A DNA stretch of 64,000 nt from Lachnospiraceae bacterium. GTDB taxonomy: Bacteria > Bacillota > Clostridia > Lachnospirales > Lachnospiraceae. Position numbers and translations under genes: made by a program. Under the pieces are notes generated by a model. It did no database searches and had not been told where the DNA came from. It saw nothing but the letters and a program-made list of their open reading frames with translations. Positions 1 through 9,553 of the stretch are shown piece by piece. The DNA lies in the NCBI GenBank assembly GCA_017408735.1, contig JAFQUB010000002.1, forward strand, positions 1 to 64,000, read 5' to 3'. Position 1 is the first letter of the stretch. Every line of letters starts with the position of its first letter.

Positions 1-14
1 GACAGATAGTTTGT

Positions 15-82
15 AAAAAAGTTATCCACACAAAAACAAAGTGCATACAAATCTGTAAAATCATACGTTTTTGTGTGGATAA
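15..82 (-). terminator. Inverted repeat with two consensus DnaA boxes; possible terminator
   Basis: Positions 22-37 and 67-82 are perfect 16-base inverted repeats around a 29-base spacer. Read on the minus strand, the second arm is followed by a C and then six T (15-20), so the structure could terminate the glycosidase gene whose stop lies at 100. Each arm also contains a perfect TTATCCACA DnaA box (22-30, and inverted at 74-82). Whether it terminates transcription, binds DnaA, or both is not decidable from sequence. Confidence 0.5.
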
Positions 83-99
83 AACTTGTGAAAAAATTT

Positions 100-2571
100 T
101 TAAATTTCTCTCTTTTGACTAGGACAAGGCTGAACTGTTACGACTGTGGTGTACGGTGCCACCGTAATTTTTCCTTCTTGTACTTCAGTTCCTTTCGTAC
201 TTTCTGAATTATTATCATAAATCACCGTTCCGCCCTGCAGCAGTTCGTTCTGAATTTCTGCCGCATCTTTGGAAAGATTATGAATTACAATCAGTTCCTC
301 AGCATCATTGCTTCTCTTATATGCAAGAACACTTTCTTTTCCTGTTTCTATCGCTTCATATGTTCCATCCGTTAAAGATGAATGTTCTTTTCTAAACGCA
401 ATTAATTCTTTGTAATGATAATATATATTATTAGAGCTTTCTGTTTTTAATTCCTGTAAGGAAAGAGTTTTTGTGTTAGAAGAAGCAGCTTCCCATGTAG
501 TATCCATATCACTTCCGTCTGCACTCCACTTGAAAGGCTCTCTAATTTTTTCATCCGGCTTTTCACCGTACATTCCAATTTCTTCTCCATAATAAATAAA
601 TGGATTCCCCGGCAATGTAAGATAAATGCTTGCTGCCAATTTTGCTTTTTCTTCACTTCCTACTTGGGACATGATACGGTCCTGGTCATGATTTGTTGCA
701 AAAATGCCATCGATATAATTTTCATCCTGCTCTTTATATTGCTGCAAAATATCTTCCAGACTTGCTGCCAATTCTTTCTCTGTAGAAGTTTTTTCTGTGG
801 ATTCATTTTTAATTACATCTATCATATCCTGAGCAAAGGTAAAGTTAAATTTTGTATCGAAAGGCTGGGCATATTCTGCTAATACTTTTTCATTTTGCCA
901 TGCCTCTCCTACAAGATAAACTTCCGGATTAATACTTTCACAAAAACAAGCAAATTCATTCCACCACTGCATATTGGACTGTAACTGGTCTTCTTGCTGT
1001 TTAAATTCATGGTCACCATAAATATGCATTGCCGCATCCATACGGAAACCATCCACGCCCATGGACAGCCATTTTTTTGCAGCATTTTTTATTTCTTCTC
1101 TTACTGCCTCGTTATTGTAATTTAAATCCGGCATATCCTGTGAAAAGATTCCATAATAATAATAGTCGCCACTTTTATACCATACCTGATTATCCCATGA
1201 AGATTCATCGGATAAACTATAATCTGTAGTATCTTTTTTGTTTACCCAACGGTAATAATTTCTATACTGGCTGTTTTCATCTGAAATGGCACTTTGAAAC
1301 CATGGATGTTCTGAGCTGGTATGATTAATTACAAAATCCATAATCACTTTGATATCTCTTTTATGAGCTTCTGCAATCAAATTTTCAAAATCTGCTTCTG
1401 TTCCATAATCTTCATTCAGACTATTGTAATCTGTCACATCATAACCATGATAAGAAGGAGATTTATTTATTGGCATCAGCCAGATTCCATCGATTCCTAA
1501 CTCTTTTAAATAATCCAATTTTGCAGTAACACCATTAAAATCTCCAATTCCATCTCCATCGGAATCTGCAAAGGAGCGTACAAAAATTTCGTAATATACT
1601 CCCTGTTTCTTTGACATATCACTTTTATTACGAAGCTGCATTTCAAATTCTGCAGTGTCAAACTCATCACTGCTATCTCCCTGATAATCCTGATTATCCT
1701 CTATAGCTCCCTTTAAAAAGGATTTTACAGACATTTTATATATTTTATTTGCCATAAAATTGTCCGATGATTCCTGAACGATAAAATAAATAATGCCATT
1801 TACACTATTGATGGAAATCTCATATATTTCTTTTCCTTCTAATTCTTCCGGTAATTGTATTTCTGTGGACTTTTTGCTCTTCCCGTCTTCTAATTCTGAC
1901 AAAAATATACCTTCATAACAACCATTGTCATCTTTGATAACAGACATTACCTTATTTTTTTCTGCCCAGACTGCTTTTGATATGTATTTTCCACTAAAAC
2001 CAAAATCCAACGCCTTCTTTTGATACTTGTCCCCTTCTTTGCTTGCGATATAAGTATCATACAAACTTTCTTCCTCATTAAGATTCAGAATACATAAGTT
2101 TTCTTCACTATCCACGTCACCTAACAAGTTATACAAGCTTGTATTTAATCCCTCGATTTTTTCTATATTTGTAAGTTTATGTTCTGCCAGATTTCCGTGA
2201 TGAATTCTTATTCCCGGTTCTGTTTCATTTCCTTCCCAGGTCCATGCCCAAAAGTAAGCCTTTTCTCCATCATCTGTCACAGACATGTTTCCTATTACTA
2301 AATCCTGAGCATCTATTTCCAGCTTTTCTGCTACACTGTAACCATCTTGTGTTTTATCAAACACAAAATAATCATAAGTATCTCCATCATACCCCAACAC
2401 ATAAACCTGATTTGTTGCTGTAACTTCCTCTACTCCCATTGGTGAATAATTATCAGGCATTACAAATTCTGTACATTCTACCGGATTCGCTATCTCCGCT
2501 TCCTGCTTCCCGCATCCGCCCAGCATCATAAATGCTACGATAATACATGTAAACATTTTTATTCTTTTCAT
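100..2571 (-). CDS. GH13 alpha-glucosidase/alpha-amylase family lipoprotein
   Basis: An 823-residue extracellular glycoside hydrolase, predicted to cleave alpha-glucan oligosaccharides at the cell surface. The N-terminus is a lipoprotein signal ending in the lipobox LGGC (Cys about residue 20). Residues about 25-310 form a beta-rich region with no family I recognise. The GH13 barrel starts near residue 320 (YEIFVRSFADSDGDGIGDF). All four conserved GH13 regions are visible: DFVINHTS (about 414), GFRMDAA with the nucleophile Asp (about 510), GEAW with the acid/base Glu (about 555) and NHDQDR (about 632). A short beta-sandwich domain ends the protein. The GDGIGD motif resembles oligo-1,6-glucosidases and alpha-amylases; exact specificity cannot be assigned. 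It is monocistronic on the minus strand. The start is ATG with GAGAGG upstream. Confidence 0.9.
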   Translation of the reverse strand: MKRIKMFTCIIVAFMMLGGCGKQEAEIANPVECTEFVMPDNYSPMGVEEVTATNQVYVLGYDGDTYDYFVFDKTQDGYSVAEKLEIDAQDLVIGNMSVTDDGEKAYFWAWTWEGNETEPGIRIHHGNLAEHKLTNIEKIEGLNTSLYNLLGDVDSEENLCILNLNEEESLYDTYIASKEGDKYQKKALDFGFSGKYISKAVWAEKNKVMSVIKDDNGCYEGIFLSELEDGKSKKSTEIQLPEELEGKEIYEISINSVNGIIYFIVQESSDNFMANKIYKMSVKSFLKGAIEDNQDYQGDSSDEFDTAEFEMQLRNKSDMSKKQGVYYEIFVRSFADSDGDGIGDFNGVTAKLDYLKELGIDGIWLMPINKSPSYHGYDVTDYNSLNEDYGTEADFENLIAEAHKRDIKVIMDFVINHTSSEHPWFQSAISDENSQYRNYYRWVNKKDTTDYSLSDESSWDNQVWYKSGDYYYYGIFSQDMPDLNYNNEAVREEIKNAAKKWLSMGVDGFRMDAAMHIYGDHEFKQQEDQLQSNMQWWNEFACFCESINPEVYLVGEAWQNEKVLAEYAQPFDTKFNFTFAQDMIDVIKNESTEKTSTEKELAASLEDILQQYKEQDENYIDGIFATNHDQDRIMSQVGSEEKAKLAASIYLTLPGNPFIYYGEEIGMYGEKPDEKIREPFKWSADGSDMDTTWEAASSNTKTLSLQELKTESSNNIYYHYKELIAFRKEHSSLTDGTYEAIETGKESVLAYKRSNDAEELIVIHNLSKDAAEIQNELLQGGTVIYDNNSESTKGTEVQEGKITVAPYTTVVTVQPCPSQKREI

Positions 2572-2684
2572 ATTTTTTATATCCTCTCTTTTAACAGCGA
2601 ATACTTCCCAAATAGTATTTAATATTTTTCATCTAGTTAATATTTCCGTAATAATTATTATCAAATATTGTAACATAAAACAAA

Positions 2685-2715
2685 TAAAAATGCACCGAAA
2701 ATCCGGTACATTTTT
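2685..2715 (-). terminator. Rho-independent terminator after the chemoreceptor gene
   Basis: Twelve-base arms at 2686-2697 and 2704-2715 (one G-U pair) enclose a six-base loop. The minus-strand 3' arm ends in a T-run. It lies just downstream of the stop codon at 2735. Confidence 0.75.
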
Positions 2716-2734
2716 ACTTTAATTCCTATTTAGT

Positions 2735-4213
2735 TTATTCCTCTACAGCCGTCTTCAATTCCTTCAACTGTCCAAACGTTCCTTCTATCATCTGTGAGAA
2801 GCCCTGCAAACTGTCATATACATTATCAAGAGTTTCTTTGCTGGTCTGAGCCCCGGCAGAAACTTCTTCGGATGAAGCAGATAACATTGAAATGCTGTCC
2901 ACAATAGCCTTATTTGCCTGAAATACTTCTTCTATTTCGTGGCCCATGCTATCTACACCTGTATGTAATTCTTCCATTCCTGCTTCCATTTCCACAAAGC
3001 TTGCATTAACCTGTTTTACTTTTTCTCTCTGTACGTTAATGCTTTCTGCTGATTCGTAAATTCCTTCTTTTGTTTCATTGGTAACTGCAGTAAGTTCATT
3101 AATAATATCCGTAATCTTTTCTGTGGATACCCTTGTTTCTTCTGCCAGTTTACGAATTTCATCTGCTACTACCGCAAAACCTTTACCTGCTTCCCCGGCT
3201 CTTGCCGCTTCAATACTTGCATTCAATGCCAGCAAGTTTGTCTGGGAAGATATATTTAAGATAGATTCTGTGATACTGGAAACTTTCTCTACATTTTTCA
3301 CCAGTTCTTCCACCGTATCTGAAATTCTGGATGTATTTTTATCTACCATCATAGACTGATTGTTTAATTCATCTGCAAGATTCTTTCCTTCATTGATTGT
3401 CTGTCTTAAAGCTTCTGTCGTTTTTCTTGCTGCTTCTGCTGTGGCATTACTGTTTTCCAATCTGGACTGAATCTGCCCTGTCATATCTGCCTGATGATTT
3501 ACCGCCTGAGCAGTACTTTCGGAACTTCCGGCTATATTATCTATGGCATTATCTGCATTTTCCATGGATTCATTTATAACTTTTAATTCTTCCACTACGT
3601 TTTGGAAATTATTATTCAAATTTCCAACAATTTGTGAAACAGTATTTGCTACCTGTTCCTGCTCTATTACCTTATCTTCAATTACTTTCTGATCTTCCCT
3701 GCTAAACGTAATTAATAGGTTGATTGCACGCCATGAGCCATAAATACATATTATAATCCCCATAACAATTACATTTGATTGATTAAAACTTTCTATGTTT
3801 CCTGTGCTTTTAAATATTGCTGCACGAATCACAAAAACAACAAATGATGCTACTGCTCCGATAAGAATTAGTCTGGCATTTAAATAAATCATAAATACCA
3901 AAATTATTGGAAATACCATTGCCATTGCCCCCGGACCATTTCCAAATACTAACGGCACATAGACCAATAATACACCCATAGCCATAAAAATCATGGCAAT
4001 TTTCTTGTCAGACTTCATTCTTACAAATACATTATTGGCTACTATAGCAATAACATCCAGTGCTATGCGCAATCCCCTTGCGACACCCATGCCACCACTC
4101 TTTACATTATTTAATTCTATGACAATAAAAATCACATATACAACTGATAATACCATCATTAGAACCCTGTTCGCCCGGCTGTATTGTTCCGGTGTTAGTT
4201 TTTGTCTCATCAT
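2735..4213 (-). CDS. Methyl-accepting chemotaxis protein with multi-pass membrane N-terminus
   Basis: A 492-residue chemoreceptor. The N-terminal third (about 1-180) is about six hydrophobic segments with no large extracellular loop, so it is unlike the classic two-helix periplasmic-sensor receptors and probably senses a membrane or intracellular signal. The C-terminal part is a long helical MCP signalling domain; its hairpin tip contains [20 protein letters not shown] and [15 protein letters not shown], the CheW/CheA contact region. The start is the first of two adjacent ATG codons, because AGGAGG lies six bases upstream; an in-frame ATG 60 bases further upstream precedes that ribosome binding site and is rejected. 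It is flanked by terminators and is probably monocistronic. Its ligand is unknown. Confidence 0.9.
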   Translation of the reverse strand: MMRQKLTPEQYSRANRVLMMVLSVVYVIFIVIELNNVKSGGMGVARGLRIALDVIAIVANNVFVRMKSDKKIAMIFMAMGVLLVYVPLVFGNGPGAMAMVFPIILVFMIYLNARLILIGAVASFVVFVIRAAIFKSTGNIESFNQSNVIVMGIIICIYGSWRAINLLITFSREDQKVIEDKVIEQEQVANTVSQIVGNLNNNFQNVVEELKVINESMENADNAIDNIAGSSESTAQAVNHQADMTGQIQSRLENSNATAEAARKTTEALRQTINEGKNLADELNNQSMMVDKNTSRISDTVEELVKNVEKVSSITESILNISSQTNLLALNASIEAARAGEAGKGFAVVADEIRKLAEETRVSTEKITDIINELTAVTNETKEGIYESAESINVQREKVKQVNASFVEMEAGMEELHTGVDSMGHEIEEVFQANKAIVDSISMLSASSEEVSAGAQTSKETLDNVYDSLQGFSQMIEGTFGQLKELKTAVEE

Positions 4214-4318
4214 AAAAAACCCTCCTTCATTATTATTTTCATAGTTTTTTTCACCCATTTTATTATATAACAAAAAGCAACTTTTTTCCAGTACTTTGGT
4301 ACTGTTACAATAATTTTT

Positions 4319-4354
4319 AAAGGCAGCCGCTATTTCCCTGCGGCTGCCTTTTTT
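4319..4354. terminator. Bidirectional-looking terminator hairpin
   Basis: Perfect 12-base arms (4319-4330 and 4340-4351) with a nine-base loop. Both flanks are A/T runs, stronger on the plus strand. It lies between the HAD gene stop (4440) and the chemoreceptor start, so on the minus strand it would end HAD gene transcription. Confidence 0.75.
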
Positions 4355-4439
4355 ACCTTTACACTTTTCACTTTACTATAAGAACTCTTATAATTCTGTT
4401 TCAGTTTCTTCTTATAACCAGTATTCTTTTTGTAATTCT

Positions 4440-5267
4440 TTAAATCTTCAACATTTCATAAATTCCATATGCCACGCCATTTTCATCATGATGCTTCGTT
4501 ATCATATCTGCTGCATTCTTACACTGGTCTGAAGCATTTTCTACAGCAATGCCGGTTCCTACGAATTTTAACATATCGATATCATTATCACCGTCACCAA
4601 AAGCTGCAATTTCTTCCCGCTGTAATCCCAGCAATTTCATAATAAATTTTACACCTGAATGTTTTCCTGCCTGTTCATTGGAAATCTCAACTAACTGCTC
4701 AATGCAGGAAGTAACATAAATTCCTTCCACATCCTTTTTAAGCTGTTCCATTAAAAACTCTTTTAATTCATTATTCTTTGTGATAATATCCATACAGTCT
4801 ATCTCTTCTATATGTTCCCTTATAAATTCTTCAATATTATCTACCATATGTCTGGTTTCTCTGATATATATAATTGCCTGCTTATCGGCGCCAAATATTT
4901 CCGGATGCTCTATATAGGTACTGTCTGCATATGCTTTTCCATCAATAAATGCTTCATAGGTAACTTGTTCACTTTTAGATAATTCAATAATTTTTTCTAT
5001 GCTGTTTTTATTTAGTTTATACTGGTGTAGACATTTCTGCGTTGGGATATGATACACAGCTGTTCCATTGGATGTAATCGCATATTCAATGCCTGAAATT
5101 GCAATTACATCCTTCGGCAGTGTGTGGAACGCCCTGCCAGAAGCCACCACAATGTGAACTCCCCGGCTTATGGCATATTCCAACGCTGCTTTATTTTCTT
5201 TCGAAAGCTTTCCGTCCATATTTAATGTTGTTCTGTCTAAATCAAGTGCAATACATTTTATTGACAT
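4440..5267 (-). CDS. Cof-type HAD-IIB family phosphatase
   Basis: A 275-residue haloacid-dehalogenase superfamily hydrolase, likely a cytosolic sugar-phosphate or phosphate-ester phosphatase. Motif I is LDLDRTT (residues about 8-14, nucleophile and acid Asp). Motif II is in ASGRAFHTL (about 42). Motif IV is GDGDNDIDML (about 221-230). The segment between motifs II and III matches the alpha/beta cap of subfamily IIB (Cof/YidA type). Length is typical. Substrates of this family are promiscuous and cannot be predicted. It lies 38 bases downstream of ribH, on the same strand with no evident terminator between, so read-through from the riboflavin operon is possible; a flavin-related phosphatase role (dephosphorylating the pyrimidine intermediate) would fit the family but is inference. 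Confidence 0.88.
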   Translation of the reverse strand: MSIKCIALDLDRTTLNMDGKLSKENKAALEYAISRGVHIVVASGRAFHTLPKDVIAISGIEYAITSNGTAVYHIPTQKCLHQYKLNKNSIEKIIELSKSEQVTYEAFIDGKAYADSTYIEHPEIFGADKQAIIYIRETRHMVDNIEEFIREHIEEIDCMDIITKNNELKEFLMEQLKKDVEGIYVTSCIEQLVEISNEQAGKHSGVKFIMKLLGLQREEIAAFGDGDNDIDMLKFVGTGIAVENASDQCKNAADMITKHHDENGVAYGIYEMLKI

Positions 5268-5305
5268 TCTATTTCACTCCACATGTAGGCTTTATCCGGA
5301 TTGTT

Positions 5306-5767
5306 TTACATATTTTTCATTAAGTTTACCATTTCAATTGCAGTACAAGCCACGTCATATCCCTTATTACCAGCCTTTGTACCGGCTCTTTCAATAGCCT
5401 GTTCAATATTGTCTGTAGTAAGTACACCAAAGATAACAGGAATTTCTGTTTCTAAAGATACACTTGCAATACCCTTGCTTACTTCTGCACATACATAATC
5501 ATAATGAGAAGTAGAGCCTTTAATTACTGCTCCAAGGCAGATTACTGCATCATATTTTCCTGATTTTGCCATCTTTTTTGCTACCAGAGGAATTTCATAT
5601 GCTCCCGGTACCCATGCTAATTCAATATCATCGGAATTTACACCGTGACGAACACAGGCATCTTCTGCTCCGCTAACTAATTTAGAAACGATAAATTCAT
5701 TAAATCTTGCTGCTACCATTCCCACTTTAATTCCACTTGCTACTACATTTCCTTCTAATACTTTCAT
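5306..5767 (-). CDS. ribH: 6,7-dimethyl-8-ribityllumazine synthase
   Basis: A 153-residue lumazine synthase, which condenses 3,4-dihydroxy-2-butanone 4-phosphate with the ribitylamino-pyrimidine to give lumazine, the penultimate step to riboflavin. Family features seen are ARFNEFI near the N-terminus, WVPGAYEIP (about 52-60), [16 protein letters not shown] with the catalytic His (about 76-91) and the segment around [15 protein letters not shown]. Length is typical of the capsid-forming bacterial enzyme. It is the last gene of the rib operon, 27 bases after ribBA. Confidence 0.97.
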   Translation of the reverse strand: MKVLEGNVVASGIKVGMVAARFNEFIVSKLVSGAEDACVRHGVNSDDIELAWVPGAYEIPLVAKKMAKSGKYDAVICLGAVIKGSTSHYDYVCAEVSKGIASVSLETEIPVIFGVLTTDNIEQAIERAGTKAGNKGYDVACTAIEMVNLMKNM

Positions 5768-5794
5768 TTTCTTTTCTCCTTTTTCTATATTAAT

Positions 5795-6994
5795 TTAATA
5801 GTTTGTCATATGTTCCATTTTATTCTGCTTGGTGATTAAGTAAAATTCATCATGCTTCTGAGGGGCAATCTGAATTGGAATACGTTTTTCAATGGTAATT
5901 CCATATCCTTTCAATCCTGTAATCTTCTTCGGATTGTTCGTTAAAAGATTTAATCTCTTTGCACCTAAATTATACAAAATCTGTGCACCGATTCCATAAT
6001 CTCGCATATCTGCCGGGAATCCAAGTTTAAGGTTTGCTTCTACTGTATCAAAGCCCTGTTCCTGAAGTTCGTAGGCTTTTAATTTATTGATTAAACCAAT
6101 TCCTCGTCCTTCCTGACGCATATAAAGTAAAATTCCTCTGCCTTCTGTTGCAATTGCTTTCATGGCAGCATCTAACTGTTCACCACAATCACAACGCTGG
6201 GAGCCAAATACATCACCGGTAAGACATTCAGAATGTACACGGCAAAGAACCGGTTCTCCATCCGCCACATCCCCCATGGTAAGTGCCACATGATGTTCTC
6301 CATTTAATTTATTTACAAATCCGTGAATCATAAATTCACCAAATTTTGTAGGAAGCTTTGCAGTAGAAACCTTTTCTACCAAGGACTCTCTTTCCACTCT
6401 ATATTTAATCAAGTCTTCAATGGTTATCATCGTTAAACCATGTTCTTTAGAGAATTCTTTTAACTCTGTAGTACGCATCATGGTACCGTCTTCTCTCATA
6501 ATTTCACAGCAAAGACCACATTCCCCAAGACCAGCCAGTTTTACAAGGTCTACCGTAGCTTCTGTATGTCCTGTTCTCTTTAACACACCGCCTTCTCTTG
6601 CCTGCAGTGGAAACATGTGTCCCGGTCTTCTGAAATCTTCCGGTTTTGCATCCGGTTCTTCTACCTTCATGGCAGTTACAGAACGTTCGTATGCAGAAAT
6701 TCCGGTTGTAGTATCTACATGGTCAATGGAAACTGTAAACGCTGTTTCATGATTATCTGTATTTTTTTCTACCATCTGATTTAACTTTAATTTTTCGCAA
6801 AGCTCTCTTGTCATTGGCATACAGATTAATCCCTTTGCATATGTTGCCATAAAGTTAACATTTTCCTGTGTGGCAAACTTTGCAGCACAAATTAAATCAC
6901 CTTCGTTTTCTCTGTCCGGATCATCGGTAACTACAATAATTTTTCCATTTTTTAAATCTTCTAATGCCTGTTCAACGGTTGCAAATTCACTCAT
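5795..6994 (-). CDS. ribBA: Bifunctional DHBP synthase / GTP cyclohydrolase II
   Basis: A 399-residue fusion that supplies both precursors of riboflavin. Residues about 1-200 are 3,4-dihydroxy-2-butanone 4-phosphate synthase ([12 protein letters not shown] near residue 25; [14 protein letters not shown] near 142). Residues about 205-399 are GTP cyclohydrolase II, with the zinc cysteines in [18 protein letters not shown] (about 257-274) and the RQEGRGIGL segment that binds GTP. The ATG start is preceded by AAGGAG. It sits between ribE and ribH in the Bacillus-type order and is therefore under FMN riboswitch control. Confidence 0.97.
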   Translation of the reverse strand: MSEFATVEQALEDLKNGKIIVVTDDPDRENEGDLICAAKFATQENVNFMATYAKGLICMPMTRELCEKLKLNQMVEKNTDNHETAFTVSIDHVDTTTGISAYERSVTAMKVEEPDAKPEDFRRPGHMFPLQAREGGVLKRTGHTEATVDLVKLAGLGECGLCCEIMREDGTMMRTTELKEFSKEHGLTMITIEDLIKYRVERESLVEKVSTAKLPTKFGEFMIHGFVNKLNGEHHVALTMGDVADGEPVLCRVHSECLTGDVFGSQRCDCGEQLDAAMKAIATEGRGILLYMRQEGRGIGLINKLKAYELQEQGFDTVEANLKLGFPADMRDYGIGAQILYNLGAKRLNLLTNNPKKITGLKGYGITIEKRIPIQIAPQKHDEFYLITKQNKMEHMTNY

Positions 6995-7022
6995 TTAAAT
7001 TTCTCCTTACTTTTTATTTTAA

Positions 7023-7673
7023 TTAAAATCCATATTTTCTTAAAAATTCTTCTGTAATGTTGCTTTGCTTTTCTTCTTTTACTTCCACCGGAGTCAGCAG
7101 TTTTTCTACATATTTTCCGATGATGTCACATTCTAAATTTACTTTATCTCCAACGCCCTTGGAGGAAAGATTTGTTTCCTGTCTTGTATGAGGTATGATT
7201 GATACTTTAAAGCAGCTTTCGTCTACATAGGCTACGGTAAGGCTGATTCCATCTATGGTAATAGAGCCTTTTTCTACAATGTAATGCAATGTTTTCCCAT
7301 CTGCATTTATGGTATACCAGATAGCATTGTCTTCCGGCACGATAGATGCTATCGTTCCCATGGAATCCACATGACCGGACACAATATGACCGCCAAATCT
7401 TCCATCTGCTGCCATAGCCCTCTCCAGATTTACAGGACTTCCATTTGTTAATGTTCCCAAAGAACTTCTTCTTATGGTTTCTGCCATCACATCTGCTGTA
7501 AAATAGTCTGTTCCCAGTTTTGTAACTGTAAGGCATACACCATTTACGGCAATACTGTCGCCTAATTTTGTATTTTCCAAGACTTTGGATGCTCCAATAG
7601 TCAGAACTGCGGAGCTGCTTCCCATAGAAATTGATTTAATTTTTCCAACTTCTTCTACAATTCCTGTAAACAC
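7023..7673 (-). CDS. ribE: Riboflavin synthase alpha chain
   Basis: A 216-residue riboflavin synthase, which dismutates two lumazines to riboflavin plus the pyrimidine. It starts with the family signature MFTGIVEEVGKI. Two internally similar beta-barrel halves are visible, each with an NGVCLTV/DGISLTV-type motif (about 45 and 143) and HIVSGHVDSMG (about 95). The gene starts at GTG; AAGGAAGT lies upstream, and the conserved MFTGIVEE terminus fixes this start. It is the second gene of the rib operon. Some annotation schemes call it ribC in Bacillus-style naming. Confidence 0.96.
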   Translation of the reverse strand: MFTGIVEEVGKIKSISMGSSSAVLTIGASKVLENTKLGDSIAVNGVCLTVTKLGTDYFTADVMAETIRRSSLGTLTNGSPVNLERAMAADGRFGGHIVSGHVDSMGTIASIVPEDNAIWYTINADGKTLHYIVEKGSITIDGISLTVAYVDESCFKVSIIPHTRQETNLSSKGVGDKVNLECDIIGKYVEKLLTPVEVKEEKQSNITEEFLRKYGF

Positions 7674-7707
7674 GATTTCACTTCCTTTTTCTTACTCGAT
7701 ATAATAT

Positions 7708-8808
7708 TTATAAATATCCTGTTACCAGAATGTCCTCTCCAAGCTGTTCTATCTGAACATCTTTTAACTTTCTGGCAGCTTCCATCTTCTCAAATCCCTT
7801 GCCGCCTATCGGTGTTTTCGCCGTAGCTCCACCTACCAGCTTCGGTGCTATATAGGCATACACTTTATTTACCAGATTTTCTTCTAAGAAAGAACCGTGA
7901 ATTTTTCCGCCGCCTTCTACCAGAATGCTGTCGATTCCCATTTCACCGATTTTTTTCAATAAAAGCTTCAAATCTATTGTTTCCTTGTCACCTGCCTGAA
8001 CCAAAATAATTCCGGCTTCGTCCAATGCTTTTTTCTTTTCTTCTGTAGCCTTCACATAGGCAACGATTGTCTTTATCTCTTTTGCGGTTTTTATAATATT
8101 GCACTGCATATTCTCTGCAATAGAAAGGCGGGAATCACAAATAATTCGAACCGGGTCTACGCCTTCCTCTATTCTACAATTTAACATAGGATTGTCTTCT
8201 TTTACAGTTCCTATTCCTACCAATATTCCGCTATATTTCTTTCGTAAAATCTGCACATGGTTTCTTGCCGCTTCAGAGGTTACCCATTTGGAATCCCCTG
8301 TGTAGGCAGCAATTTTTCCATCTAATGTCATGGCATATTTCATTGCCACAAAAGGTGTCTTTTTTTCTATATAGTGAAAAAATACTTCATTTAATTTGTC
8401 ACATTCTTCTTTTAAAATTCCACATTCCACTTCCATGCCTGCTTCCTGTAAAATTTTTACGCCTTTTCCGCCTACCAACGGATTGGAATCCATACTTCCT
8501 ATATAAACTTTTTTAATGCCTCGTTCTATCAGAATTTCTGTACAAGGCGGAGTTTTTCCATGATGACAGCAAGGCTCTAATGTTACATATGCCTCTGCTC
8601 CCGTAACATCTTCTTTGCAACGCAACAATGCATTACGTTCTGCATGGTATTCACCACATCTTTCGTGATAGCCTTGGGCTACAATTTTTCCATCCTTTAC
8701 AATAACACAGCCCACCATAGGATTGGGAGAAGTATATCCCATTCCCTGCTTTGCCAGCTCTAACGCTTTTCTCATGTAAAATTCTTTGCTATTTTTCATA
8801 TCAGACAT
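7708..8808 (-). CDS. ribD: Bifunctional diaminohydroxyphosphoribosylaminopyrimidine deaminase / reductase
   Basis: A 366-residue fusion that performs the deamination and side-chain reduction steps of riboflavin synthesis. The N-terminal cytidine-deaminase-like domain (about 1-145) carries the zinc site HAERNAL (about 54-60) and EPCCHHGKTPPC (about 79-90). The C-terminal reductase domain contains KYAMTLDGKIAAYTGDSKW (about 157-175) and LVEGGGKIHGSFL (about 295-307). It is the first gene of the operon, directly behind the FMN riboswitch. The ATG is preceded by AAGGAG. Confidence 0.97.
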   Translation of the reverse strand: MSDMKNSKEFYMRKALELAKQGMGYTSPNPMVGCVIVKDGKIVAQGYHERCGEYHAERNALLRCKEDVTGAEAYVTLEPCCHHGKTPPCTEILIERGIKKVYIGSMDSNPLVGGKGVKILQEAGMEVECGILKEECDKLNEVFFHYIEKKTPFVAMKYAMTLDGKIAAYTGDSKWVTSEAARNHVQILRKKYSGILVGIGTVKEDNPMLNCRIEEGVDPVRIICDSRLSIAENMQCNIIKTAKEIKTIVAYVKATEEKKKALDEAGIILVQAGDKETIDLKLLLKKIGEMGIDSILVEGGGKIHGSFLEENLVNKVYAYIAPKLVGGATAKTPIGGKGFEKMEAARKLKDVQIEQLGEDILVTGYL

Positions 8809-8862
8809 TTTTCTTCTCCTTATTATGAAAAATTTTTTTGCTGTGAAAACTTATTTTATATC

Positions 8863-8893
8863 AAAAAAGGCTCTAAGCATTACACTCAGAGCC
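8863..8893 (-). terminator. Riboswitch-controlled terminator of the rib operon
   Basis: Nine-base arms (8869-8877 and 8885-8893, one G-U pair) with a seven-base loop, followed on the minus strand by six T. It lies between the FMN aptamer and ribD, the position expected for an attenuator formed when FMN is bound. Confidence 0.85.
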
Positions 8894-9000
8894 GGATTTA
8901 TTTCCTGGTTACATTTTCCTTACTTTTACATGTTACCCGCCATTTTGGTTTTACAACCTGAAATAACAAGTAAATGCATCATAAGCAATCTGTTAGTTAT

Positions 9001-9110
9001 TACCTTCTTTCATCCAGACTTTAACTGTCGGCTTTGGAATCACACCAAATCTGCACATTACTGCTCGCGGGCTTTACCGCCGGTAGGGACTTACACCCTG
9101 CCCTGAAGTT
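9001..9110 (-). promoter_or_regulatory. FMN riboswitch (RFN element)
   Basis: On the minus strand the conserved RFN blocks appear in order: AGGGCAGGGTGTAAGTCCC, ACCGGCGGTAAAGCCCGCGA, GATTTGGTGTGATTCC, AAGCCGACAGTTAAAGTC and GGATGAAAGAAGGTAA. These match the six-stem FMN aptamer. It lies in the leader of ribD and is followed by an intrinsic terminator, so FMN binding should shut off riboflavin synthesis by premature termination. Confidence 0.97.
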
Positions 9111-9117
9111 ATTGTTA

Positions 9118-9146
9118 ATTATATAACGATATGTACTATTTTTCAA
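9118..9146 (-). promoter_or_regulatory. Promoter of the riboflavin operon
   Basis: Minus-strand TTGAAA (9141-9146), a 17-base spacer and TATAAT (9118-9123). Initiation would fall just before the FMN aptamer, which fits a riboswitch leader. Confidence 0.8.
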
Positions 9147-9167
9147 GTAGCTTGTTGATAAAATTCA

Positions 9168-9422
9168 TTATTTTACACTTTCCTTTAGTAGCTTTTCATA
9201 TTCGCTTAAACGCTTGCTCAATACTTTATCTACCTTCTTCTCAATTTCTAAACTAAGCGTTTGATTATTATTGACCCACGTTGCTAAACGTTCATACTCT
9301 TTTTCTGATAAAATCACCAGATTTTCTGCATCTCTACGTTCGATTAATAAAGGTTCTTTTTCTGCTTTATTCATATACTCTTTCAAATTTGCTCTAAAAC
9401 TGCTTCCATACACTTTTTCCAT
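9168..9422 (-). CDS. Phd/YefM-like antitoxin
   Basis: An 84-residue protein resembling type II antitoxins of the Phd/YefM family. The N-terminal half (VYGSSFRANLKEYMNKAEKE, then PLLIERRDAENLVILSEKEYERL) matches the DNA-binding fold of that family. The C-terminal half is helical and charged, the part that normally binds the toxin. The start is the ATG at 9422, because GGAGG is seven bases upstream; an ATG 21 bases earlier precedes that site. No RelE/Doc-type toxin gene follows: the next gene downstream on this strand is ribD, behind the riboswitch. It is therefore an orphan antitoxin or an autonomous regulator. A short palindrome TTGTACAA (9480-9487) near its upstream end could be an operator. 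Confidence 0.75.
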   Translation of the reverse strand: MEKVYGSSFRANLKEYMNKAEKEPLLIERRDAENLVILSEKEYERLATWVNNNQTLSLEIEKKVDKVLSKRLSEYEKLLKESVK

Positions 9423-9479
9423 AATGCCCTCCAAGTTGTACATATATTTTTGTTTTTCATTTCATTGTCACACATTATA

Positions 9480-9508
9480 TTGTACAACTTTCACTTTTAT
9501 GTTACAAT
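9480..9508 (+). promoter_or_regulatory. Promoter of the small hydrophobic peptide gene
   Basis: TTGTAC (9480-9485), a 17-base spacer and TACAAT (9503-9508). This predicts a leader of about 40 bases before the start at 9554. Confidence 0.6.
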
Positions 9509-9553
9509 AATTCTGCTGCCACTCCTATACTGGCACCAGAAAGGAGGTGCATA

